NCBI GenBank assembly: GCA_963925035.1
Contig: CAWUSK010000055.1
Span: 1 to 59,092 of the forward strand
Source: UBA4466 sp963925035
GTDB lineage: Bacteria > Bacteroidota > Bacteroidia > Flavobacteriales_D > Crocinitomicaceae
Direction: 5' to 3'
Length of the DNA: 59,092 nt
Shown: positions 44,561-52,062 of the stretch, piece by piece
How the letters are laid out: the number at the start of each line of letters is the position of its first letter
Numbering within the stretch: the first letter of the stretch is position 1
The notes under the pieces: model-generated
Databases searched by the model: none
What the model was told of the DNA's origin: nothing
Seen by the model: only the letters and a program-made list of their open reading frames with translations
Translations under genes and position numbers: made by a program

Positions 44561-44941
44561 TTAATACCTCCCGCGCATCCAAACTTTATGTGCTTCGCGC
44601 ATTAAAATACACTGGGCCAAATCGTAATTAATAGAAGAAGATTTTTGGTAAACAGACTGGAAAATTTCTTCGGGTAAATCGACCAGGTAGATGAGTTGTG
44701 GTATAGAGGCAGGGTTTTCTCGTTCTAATTTACCAAGGTTTTCTTTAATGTGATGAATAATTTCAGCTGTAATATCTCCACTTAAATCGATGTTTTGACC
44801 AATATGAGAGTTGGTAAAACCACCAAAATCTTTGTCTATTTGAGCAAACGTTTTTTGAATGAAGTCGAGTTTATTCCATTCGTTTTGAAGTTCCGATGTC
44901 GTTGCGTTTACCCATAAATGATGCTCGGAAACTAGTGACAT
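44561..44941 (-). CDS. Conserved-looking 126-residue protein, unknown
   Basis: This soluble, mostly helical protein starts MSLVSEHHLWVNATTSELQNEWN and ends YDLAQCILMREAHKVWMRGRY. It shows no signal peptide or known motif that I can name. It starts 24 bases after the stop of the large T9SS-type gene and is probably co-transcribed with it. No promoter element of its own is visible. Confidence 0.7.
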   Translation of the reverse strand: MSLVSEHHLWVNATTSELQNEWNKLDFIQKTFAQIDKDFGGFTNSHIGQNIDLSGDITAEIIHHIKENLGKLERENPASIPQLIYLVDLPEEIFQSVYQKSSSINYDLAQCILMREAHKVWMRGRY

Positions 44942-44965
44942 GATGAATTAATTGCTTTGGTAAAT

Positions 44966-47041
44966 CTAACGAATTACAGTCACAAACCCATGGTATTGAT
45001 CAGATGTTGCACTTCCTGCGGCACGAATGTTCACAACGTAAGTGTAAACACCATCTTGCACGGGCTCTCCTTTATTATCTGTACCATCCCAAGTTAAATC
45101 ATACAGATTAAATTTGTGTATCAAATTTCCCCAACGGTTCACGATAAAACCTCTTTCTAGCATTCCTCCTGTAATTGAAATTTCAAAAACGTTGTTGAAT
45201 TCATCACCATTTGGTGTGAACACATTTGGAATAAACACATTGTAATCTTCCAACGTGCAATCATCATAAAAAATGTTGGTTGAGTTTGTTACAGGACAGC
45301 CGTTTCCGTCCAATGCATCTTCCGTTACAATCTGTGCATAATCGTACCAGACATTGTATACTTCTATTGAATCGCCAAAACAAACAGTATAACTTGTGTT
45401 TTGAGGACTAACATTAAAAACAGTCAAGTACAAGGTGTGCGTACTATCACATCCATTTATATCAGCAAAAACAATTGAGTAAACACCTGATTGTGAGTAT
45501 TGCTGACCATTGTATTCCAAAATTATTCCTGGACAAATTGATAGATCTTCACTGGTTGATTGTGGAGTGCATCCAGCGGTAACTTCAATCGAAATACAAT
45601 CGTTGCTGGCACACGCTCCAATTCCCAGATTGTAGCATATTTGATATGTTCCTGCGGTTACGTTTTGAGGATAAAAAACACCGGATGCTGTAATGCAAGT
45701 TCCGCAATCTGCTGACCATGTTCCTCCATTTGTTGCAGCGCTAAATTGAACAGGCGCATCATTTGTAGAAAATGGTCCTGTTGCTGTTATACTGGCATCT
45801 TGAATTGTTGTTCCTGCGCTTACTGTTTGGCCCCCAGATACTGAACAGCCACTGTCATCTGTTACAGTCACAAAATAGTTGGCAGGACAAACCCCAGATA
45901 AATTAGGAGTTCCTGCTCCGGTATTCCAAGCGTAAGTATATGGTTGAGATCCGCCAGTTACTGTTGTAGAAACAGAACCATCGCAACTTCCAACACACGA
46001 TTCGTTTGTTCCACTTATTTGAAGATCTAAGGTACTTGTTGAGTTCACTACAGTGATTTGCTCAGTTGCTGTACAACCACCATTGTCTGTGACATCAACG
46101 GTATACGTTGCAGCGCATAAACTTGAAATTGTAGTTGTACTTCCTCCGTTCGACCAATCAATTGTGTATGGAGAAACACCTCCTGAAATAACAACAGTTG
46201 CTGTTCCAGAGCATGTCGCTCCACATCCCGTTGGAGTCGAAGAAATTGTCAATTGAATTGAGTTAGAAACACCACATTGAGGATTCATACCACCAATCCA
46301 ATTCGCATTTGCAGGATTATTTGCAACTCCGGGAGTTTCGTTGACACCTACTGAACCTGAAGCCCAGTTCACTTGCAATGAAGCATTGTTATTCGTGGTA
46401 TTTGCAAAGTAAAACACTTTATTTGATGCACTTCCCGCAAAATAAATGATAGAGTTAGTTGTATTATCTCCCCAACTTACACCATGAGTAGGAACAGTTG
46501 TACCGTTATTTGGTGTAGTTAAAAATGAATCATATGAATTATTCATACTAACTTGACTCCAATTACCGGCAGCGGCAACCCAAGTTCCTGATATAGGGTA
46601 TGTTGTAATGGTAGTGCTTGGACTTGTACTTTGTCCTTCAAATAAGGCTGAGTTAATTGGGATAACGAGTTTACAATTATTATCAGACATACTAAGGTCA
46701 TTCGCAGGCAAAGCAGGGTTTACATCTGCATTATTATACACGACAATAATTGTACCTTGAGGAATACAACTCCAAAATGCATTATTTGCAAATCGCACGG
46801 CGCCTGAGGCGATACCCATATTACTTCCGGCTCCAAAATAGCCATTGTTATCATCAATAACTACTCCTCTTAAATCAGCGCATGGAACGGGAGTTTGACA
46901 TGTAGGATTTCCGGCAACAATGAATTCGACGTACTCTTCAGACCCAGTTCCTTGCGAAATTTCGTTGATAAGAAGTTGCTGAGAAATTGAGCTAAAGGAA
47001 ATAAAAACTAAAAAGAATCCTGAAAATTTAGAAGCTAACAT
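44966..47041 (-). CDS. T9SS substrate with lamin-tail-like N-terminus, SprB repeats and gliding-type C-terminus
   Basis: The protein has 691 residues from the ATG at 47041; the earlier in-frame TTG at 47050 adds only MFN and is less likely. A signal peptide (about 1-21) is followed by an LTD-like domain beginning LLINEISQGTGSEEYVEF (about 22-215). Two SprB-like repeats come next (CGATCSGTATVVISGGVSPY and CVGSCDGSVSTTVTGGSQPY, with VTDxxGC ends), then a Cys-rich region, and finally a gliding-associated domain with NVFTPNGDEFNN, VNRWGN and TWDGTD. Expected to be surface-exposed or secreted through the T9SS. No porP gene is adjacent; the next gene is a soluble unknown. Confidence 0.88.
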   Translation of the reverse strand: MLASKFSGFFLVFISFSSISQQLLINEISQGTGSEEYVEFIVAGNPTCQTPVPCADLRGVVIDDNNGYFGAGSNMGIASGAVRFANNAFWSCIPQGTIIVVYNNADVNPALPANDLSMSDNNCKLVIPINSALFEGQSTSPSTTITTYPISGTWVAAAGNWSQVSMNNSYDSFLTTPNNGTTVPTHGVSWGDNTTNSIIYFAGSASNKVFYFANTTNNNASLQVNWASGSVGVNETPGVANNPANANWIGGMNPQCGVSNSIQLTISSTPTGCGATCSGTATVVISGGVSPYTIDWSNGGSTTTISSLCAATYTVDVTDNGGCTATEQITVVNSTSTLDLQISGTNESCVGSCDGSVSTTVTGGSQPYTYAWNTGAGTPNLSGVCPANYFVTVTDDSGCSVSGGQTVSAGTTIQDASITATGPFSTNDAPVQFSAATNGGTWSADCGTCITASGVFYPQNVTAGTYQICYNLGIGACASNDCISIEVTAGCTPQSTSEDLSICPGIILEYNGQQYSQSGVYSIVFADINGCDSTHTLYLTVFNVSPQNTSYTVCFGDSIEVYNVWYDYAQIVTEDALDGNGCPVTNSTNIFYDDCTLEDYNVFIPNVFTPNGDEFNNVFEISITGGMLERGFIVNRWGNLIHKFNLYDLTWDGTDNKGEPVQDGVYTYVVNIRAAGSATSDQYHGFVTVIR

Positions 47042-47123
47042 GTTAAACAATAAGTCTATTCAATTGATGTTGGTTTCGGTAAAAAATTCTTTTACGTCAA
47101 GGATAACAACACCAATCTTAGTG

Positions 47124-47131
47124 CAAAATTA
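47124..47131 (-). promoter_or_regulatory. -7 promoter element before the lamin-tail T9SS gene
   Basis: TAATTTTG (minus strand) matches TAnnTTTG. A TTTG at 47148-47151 lies 16 bases further upstream as a possible -33. The leader to the ATG would be about 75 bases. Confidence 0.5.
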
Positions 47132-47199
47132 GACTATTTTGATACGACAAATGCGATTAAATTGTTAAGAAACAAATATTTTTATTCACATAAGTGAAT

Positions 47200-49281
47200 T
47201 TAGTGTATCCCGCAGCCTGCTTCGAATGGTTTTTCAGGGGACATAAAACTCAATTCTCCACTTGCATTTTCAGCCATCAAAATCATTCCTTGAGACTCAA
47301 TTCCTTTAATAGTTCGTGGAGCTAAATTCATTAAAACAGTCACTGTTTTTCCAATGATTTCTTCAGGAGCGCAGTGTTCTGCAATTCCTGAAACTATCAC
47401 CCGTTTATCAATTCCGGTGTCCACTAAAAGCTTTAATAACTTATCCGCTTTCTTTACTTTTTCTGCTTCCAAAATTGTTCCTAGACGAATGTCCATTTTT
47501 TGGAAATCGTCGAAAGTAGCAGTTGCTTTTTGCGGGTCAAAACTCACCTTTTCGTTGGATTTAGTTTCTTGAATATTTTGTTCTTTTGTCGCTAATAATT
47601 TTGCGACTTCTGCTTCTACCATTTCATCTTCAATTTTTGGAAATAAGATAGTAGGCGCATTTGTTTGATGTCCTGCTGCAATAAGTGAAGGATTTCCCGC
47701 TTCATTCCAGTCTTTGGTTGAAAAGTTCAAGAAATCAGAAATCTTAGTCGCTGTTGCAGGTAAAAATGGTTGAAGAACAATACTTAAGTTAGCCGTAATT
47801 TTAAGTGCGATATTCATAATCGTTTCAACGCGAATAGGATCGGTTTTTATTAACTTCCAAGGCTCTTGATCAGCCAAATATTTATTCCCTAATCGGGCTA
47901 AATTCATTGCTTCAGCTTGAGCTTCACGCAATTTATAGGCGTAAACCAATTTAGAAATTCGTTCTGGAATCGATTTTATTTCTGCCAATACTTGATTGTC
48001 GTAATCTGTTAATACGCCCAATTGAGGCACAACTCCTTCGTAATATTTTTGGGTAAGAACCATTGCACGATTGATGAAGTTACCAAGTATATCTGCTAAC
48101 TCACTGTTAATACGCACTTGGTATTCTTTCCACGTAAATTCACTGTCTTTTGTCTCTGGAGCAATTGAAGTCAGTACGTATTTCAATTCATCCATTTTGT
48201 CAGGATAACTTGCGATGTACTCGTGTAACCAAACTGCCCAATTACGAGAAGTGGAAATTTTATCTCCTTCTAAATTTAGAAATTCGTAAGCTGGAACGTT
48301 GTCTGGAAGAATTAATCCTTCGTGTGCTTTCAATAAGATTGGAAAGATAATCGCGTGAAAAACGATATTGTCCTTGCCAATAAAGTGTACTAATTTTCTA
48401 TCGCCCGTCCAGTAATCTTCCCAGTTTTTATTGGTGTCAAGCGCCCATTGTTTTGTCGCTGAGATATAACCAATTGGCGCGTCTAACCAAACGTACAACA
48501 CTTTTCCATCTGCACCTTGAATGGGAACTTTTACTCCCCAATCCAAATCTCTGGTCATGGCGCGAGGACGTAATCCACTGTCAATCCACGACATGCATTG
48601 TCCAATCACTTGATTTCTCCATTTGGAAGGATCGTGTTGTTGAACTCCGTCTAATTTCCCTTCTTTAATCCATTCTTTCAACCATTCTTCATGGCGTTCC
48701 ATTGGCAAGTACCAATGAGAAGTAGATTTCATGACAGGTGTTTTCCCGCTCAATGTCGATTTGGGATCAATTAAATCTGTTGGGCTCAACGCTGAACCAC
48801 AACTTTCGCATTGGTCACCGTAGGCATTTTCTTTTTTACAACTCGGACAAGTTCCGGTTATGTATCTATCGGCTAAGAATTGTTCAAATTCTTCGTCGTA
48901 ATATTGTTCGCTCGTTTCTTTTGTAAAATGACCTTTCTCTTCTAAAACGGTGAAAAATTCTTGCGCTGTTTTATGGTGAATTTCCGCTGAGGTGCGGTGA
49001 TAAATATCAAATGAAATTCCAAAATCTTGAAATGCTTTTCCAATAATTCCGTCGTATTTATCAACGATTTCTTGTGGAGTAATTCCTTCTTTTTTAGCAC
49101 GCAATGTAATTGCTGCACCGTGCTCGTCGCTTCCACAAATAAATGCAACGTCGTGTTGATTCATTCTTAAAAAGCGCACAAAAATGTCGGATGGTAAATA
49201 AACTCCTGCCACGTGTCCTAAATGAAGGGGGCCATTCGCGTATGGCAACGCAGCGGTTACCGTAAATTTTTCTTTGGTCAT
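47200..49281 (-). CDS. metG: Methionyl-tRNA synthetase
   Basis: This 693-residue class I synthetase charges tRNA-Met. The HIGH motif appears as PYANGPLHLGHVAG, a zinc-knuckle insert as CPSCKKENAYGDQCESCGSA, and the KMSKS loop as DKISTSRNWAVW. A C-terminal EMAP-like tRNA-binding domain (about residues 590-693, starting DIRLGTILEAEKVKKADKLL) enables dimerisation and tRNA capture. The usual variant in this phylum has KISTS. Its own promoter element lies 26 bases upstream. Confidence 0.98.
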   Translation of the reverse strand: MTKEKFTVTAALPYANGPLHLGHVAGVYLPSDIFVRFLRMNQHDVAFICGSDEHGAAITLRAKKEGITPQEIVDKYDGIIGKAFQDFGISFDIYHRTSAEIHHKTAQEFFTVLEEKGHFTKETSEQYYDEEFEQFLADRYITGTCPSCKKENAYGDQCESCGSALSPTDLIDPKSTLSGKTPVMKSTSHWYLPMERHEEWLKEWIKEGKLDGVQQHDPSKWRNQVIGQCMSWIDSGLRPRAMTRDLDWGVKVPIQGADGKVLYVWLDAPIGYISATKQWALDTNKNWEDYWTGDRKLVHFIGKDNIVFHAIIFPILLKAHEGLILPDNVPAYEFLNLEGDKISTSRNWAVWLHEYIASYPDKMDELKYVLTSIAPETKDSEFTWKEYQVRINSELADILGNFINRAMVLTQKYYEGVVPQLGVLTDYDNQVLAEIKSIPERISKLVYAYKLREAQAEAMNLARLGNKYLADQEPWKLIKTDPIRVETIMNIALKITANLSIVLQPFLPATATKISDFLNFSTKDWNEAGNPSLIAAGHQTNAPTILFPKIEDEMVEAEVAKLLATKEQNIQETKSNEKVSFDPQKATATFDDFQKMDIRLGTILEAEKVKKADKLLKLLVDTGIDKRVIVSGIAEHCAPEEIIGKTVTVLMNLAPRTIKGIESQGMILMAENASGELSFMSPEKPFEAGCGIH

Positions 49282-49307
49282 TCTGAAATGATAGAATTAA
49301 TAAGTTA

Positions 49308-49315
49308 CAAAAGTA
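49308..49315 (-). promoter_or_regulatory. -7 promoter element before metG
   Basis: TACTTTTG on the minus strand, exact TAnnTTTG, 26 bases before the ATG. Confidence 0.55.
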
Positions 49316-49326
49316 GTTAAAAAGAG

Positions 49327-49418
49327 GCAAGACCGCTTTGCTAAAAGACTTAATTTTTACCCGAAGATCAGGTCCTTAAGTGAGGAACGAACGGTCTTTT
49401 GTCTTTTAAGGAGCTTGC
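49327..49418 (-). terminator. Possible long-loop terminator or structured RNA between the saccharopine gene and metG
   Basis: Three complementary pairs sit within 92 bases: AAGACCG (49329-49335) with CGGTCTT (49392-49398), TAAAAGAC (49342-49349) with GTCTTTTA (49401-49408), and GCAAG (49327-49331) with CTTGC (49414-49418). On the minus strand the structure is followed by a short T-run, so it may end the upstream gene. The first two pairings cross, so they are alternatives or a pseudoknot. Confidence 0.35.
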
Positions 49419-49438
49419 GACTGTTCTAACCGTCTCAA

Positions 49439-50776
49439 TTAAAGTCTAAATTCCTCTTCCTTAAATCGGATATCAAATTGTTCCAATTCAGTTAAAATTG
49501 GCTCGTAAATTTCTTTGCTTACTGGAAGTGTAACACCTGTTGTTTTAATCTCGTTATTCAAGATCATTTTGGCACAAATTGCTGCGGGTAATCCAACTGT
49601 ATTTGACATTGAAGTGTAAACTTTATCTTCACCAAGATTCACCATGCTAGAAACAATTTTGTATTTCTTATCTGCAAGTGTATATTCGAACTCATGCACC
49701 ATTACTAGCATGTCTTTGTCCCCCTCATCTAATGACAATTTGCGAACAAGTATTTTTTGTAACACTTCTGCTGGTGAAGCATGTTCTAAATCAATAATTG
49801 GTTCAAGTTCAAAGATTCCGAGCCATTCGAATTTGTTGTACAGTTCCAAACGAGATTCTCCTAAAAATTCTTTGAATTTTACTTCAACAGTTTTATTGGC
49901 GTTGTACGGTAGAAAAGAGTTTAAGAATCTACGAGGAGTCATGTCCTTCGTGTTTTCCATTTTATATGAATCGTCGGTCATACCTAGCTCAATGAATACA
50001 TCCCATGCTTTGCAATAACCAGGTCTTCTTAAGGTTCCTCTAAAAATTGTTGGAATATTCTCTAGTCCGTATGTTGCACGATAAGATAGAGAATCACGAT
50101 TGGCATAACCAACGAAATCGCCATAACCGTCAATAGATATATCATCTAAACGACCGAATAAACGATTGTAAGGAATGTATTTGTACTCACCGTTTCTAAT
50201 GAAACAAGAAGCTCCACCTTGTCCCGCCAAAACTACGTTTCTTGGATTCCAAGTGAATTTATAATTCCAAGGATTGTTATCACTTTCTGGGGCAATAAGT
50301 CCACCACAAAAAGATTTAAAACTTGTGATTTCTCCGCCTTTAGCCTTAATTCCATGAATAATTTTCATGGCGCTCATATGATCAATTCCAGGATCAACAC
50401 CAATTTCATTCATGATAATTATTCCAGCTTCTTTCGCTTCTGCGTCAAGTGCTTTCATCTCCGGAGAAATATAAGAAGGAGTAATTAGATTTGTTTTAAG
50501 TGCGATGCAATCTTTAGCAACATCAATATGAAAACGGGCTGGCAGCATAGAAATTACGATATCGGCTTTTTCAATTTCTGGTCTTCTTTCATCGATCGAC
50601 AAGGCGTTAAAAGACAATGCTACACCGTTTGGATTTCCGTTGATTTTCCGCTTAACTAATTCAATGTCTTGATCGACAATTCGCACTTGCCAGTTAAATT
50701 GACTTGAGTTGTCTAAAAGGTATCTTACCAAAGAGGAAGAGGATAAGCCTGCTCCAAGAATTAGTATCGTTTTCAT
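49439..50776 (-). CDS. Saccharopine dehydrogenase family protein (saccharopine reductase-like)
   Basis: The 445-residue protein has an N-terminal Rossmann fold starting MKTILILGAGLSSSSLVRYLL and a C-terminal saccharopine-dehydrogenase catalytic domain. NEIGVDPGIDHMSAM and FCGGLIAPESDNNPW are the hallmark region. The layout matches LYS9/AASS C-terminal type enzymes that interconvert saccharopine with glutamate and aminoadipate semialdehyde, suggesting lysine degradation. Related carboxynorspermidine reductases have a similar fold, so the substrate is not certain. No second saccharopine or LysN-type gene lies near it. Confidence 0.85.
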   Translation of the reverse strand: MKTILILGAGLSSSSLVRYLLDNSSQFNWQVRIVDQDIELVKRKINGNPNGVALSFNALSIDERRPEIEKADIVISMLPARFHIDVAKDCIALKTNLITPSYISPEMKALDAEAKEAGIIIMNEIGVDPGIDHMSAMKIIHGIKAKGGEITSFKSFCGGLIAPESDNNPWNYKFTWNPRNVVLAGQGGASCFIRNGEYKYIPYNRLFGRLDDISIDGYGDFVGYANRDSLSYRATYGLENIPTIFRGTLRRPGYCKAWDVFIELGMTDDSYKMENTKDMTPRRFLNSFLPYNANKTVEVKFKEFLGESRLELYNKFEWLGIFELEPIIDLEHASPAEVLQKILVRKLSLDEGDKDMLVMVHEFEYTLADKKYKIVSSMVNLGEDKVYTSMSNTVGLPAAICAKMILNNEIKTTGVTLPVSKEIYEPILTELEQFDIRFKEEEFRL

Positions 50777-50889
50777 ATGTGTTTTATATTGTCTTAACGG
50801 TCATACGGAATCGCCATATTTAATTTTAAATACATCAATAGTTGATTTATCTTATGGCTTATTTCATAGTATATTATTGCTTCAGCCGT

Positions 50890-50897
50890 CAAATGTA
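50890..50897 (-). promoter_or_regulatory. Possible distant promoter of the saccharopine gene
   Basis: TACATTTG on the minus strand matches TAnnTTTG, but lies 113 bases before the ATG, implying a leader of about 105 bases. No closer element is visible. Confidence 0.35.
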
Positions 50898-50988
50898 TAG
50901 AATGAGATGACCGAATCAAAGTGTTAAATATAAAACTTATGAACCCCTAAACTGTTGAAATACAAAATATGGGTTCAGAACAAAGCGT

Positions 50989-51169
50989 TTAGAAATTCGT
51001 TTTAACGAATCGAATAGTTTTTTCAAATCCTTCATATAAAATAACCGCTTTGTAGCTACCAGATTCAATATCAATCAATTCCAATTGAATATTGAAAATA
51101 ACCTTTAGTGAGTTGGCTTTGCACCAAATCTCTTATCATCACCACAAGAACAAGCAAGAAAACCTTCAT
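50989..51169 (-). pseudogene. Frameshifted remnant of a small secreted protein or T9SS tail
   Basis: This is in the 492-base spacer between the saccharopine gene and yebC. One minus-strand frame (51169 to 51071) starts MKVFLLVLVVMIRDLVQSQ, signal-peptide-like. An overlapping second frame (51132 to 50989, no ATG) ends ESGSYKAVILYEGFEKTIRF followed by VKTNF, which has the spacing of a Por-type sorting-tail end (S-G-x-Y ... F-V-K). A single frameshift would join them. The spacer also contains a 7-bp inverted repeat TGAACCC/GGGTTCA (50940-50977), the candidate saccharopine promoter and the yebC promoter. Confidence 0.3.
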
Positions 51170-51236
51170 ATCTAACAGATATAACCAATCTCGACCAGAG
51201 TTTTCCACAGATGACCCGTATCAAAGGGAAATTTTC

Positions 51237-51244
51237 TATTTTTG
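51237..51244 (+). promoter_or_regulatory. -7 promoter element before yebC
   Basis: TATTTTTG matches TAnnTTTG, 24 bases before the ATG at 51269. It also rules out the TTG at 51242 as the real start. Confidence 0.55.
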
Positions 51245-51268
51245 TTAGCATTATCAAGAATAAAAGAA

Positions 51269-51979
51269 ATGGGAAGAGCATTTGAATATAGAAGAGCGGC
51301 AAAAGAGAAACGTTGGGACAAAATGTCCAAATTATTTCCTAAACTAGGGAAAGCCATTACCATGGCGGCGAAAGAGGGAGGACTGGACCCAGACACAAAT
51401 TCCGCGCTTCGAACTGCAATTAAGAATGCCAAAGGGCAAAACATGCCTAAAGACAATATTGAAGCTGCTATTAAACGTGCAAACGCAAAAGATGGTGAGA
51501 CTTTTTCTGAAATGAATTACGAAGGAAAAGGACCACACGGTGTTTTGGTGTATGTTGAATGTGCTACAGATAACCCAACTAGAACAGTTGCAAACGTAAA
51601 GTCCTATTTCAATAAAGCAGGAGGAGGAGTTGTTCCAAATGGTTCATTTGAATTTATGTTTGATAGAAAATCAATTTTTGAGTTTACTACTCCAGAAGGA
51701 TTCAACCTTGAAGAAACGGAGTTCGAATTGATTGATGCGGGATTAGAGGAAATCGAAATAATTGAAGACAAAATATTTGTTTACGGAGATTACACTGCAT
51801 TTGGAACGTTGTCCCAGGCATTAGAAGACTTAAACATTGATGTACAAAAGTCAAGCTTAGAAAGAATTGCAACACAGTCCGTTTCTTTTACTGAAGATCA
51901 ACTTGTCGATATTGAAAAAATGTTAGATAAAATTGAAGACGATGATGACATCCTTCAAGTTTTTACCAATATTGAGTAA
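51269..51979 (+). CDS. yebC: YebC/PmpR/TACO1 family protein
   Basis: This 236-residue cytosolic protein belongs to a family described as transcriptional regulators and, more recently, as translation factors that relieve stalling on proline runs. The start is MGRAFEYRRAAKEKRWDK, the family N-terminus. ITMAAKEGGLDPDTNSALR, NMPKDNIEAAIKRA and GVLVYVECATDNPTRTVANV follow in order. The longer in-frame reading from TTG at 51242 overlaps the promoter and is rejected. The next gene, sprE, begins 83 bases later. Confidence 0.96.
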   Translation: MGRAFEYRRAAKEKRWDKMSKLFPKLGKAITMAAKEGGLDPDTNSALRTAIKNAKGQNMPKDNIEAAIKRANAKDGETFSEMNYEGKGPHGVLVYVECATDNPTRTVANVKSYFNKAGGGVVPNGSFEFMFDRKSIFEFTTPEGFNLEETEFELIDAGLEEIEIIEDKIFVYGDYTAFGTLSQALEDLNIDVQKSSLERIATQSVSFTEDQLVDIEKMLDKIEDDDDILQVFTNIE

Positions 51980-52062
51980 TTAAAACGCTAAATTTAGCCA
52001 TGCATGTAATAAAACAGGAAAAAAGGAGTTCATTACCTGTTAGAATAAAATGATGTTTTAGA

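Noticed and set aside
49327..49418. A tRNA gene
   Set aside because: The paired segments do not form a cloverleaf; there is no TTCGA-type T-loop or anticodon arm.
51105..51302. 65-residue minus-strand frame with CSCGDDKRFGAKPTH
   Set aside because: It overlaps the start of yebC, lacks a family match I know, and competes with the two frames of the proposed remnant.
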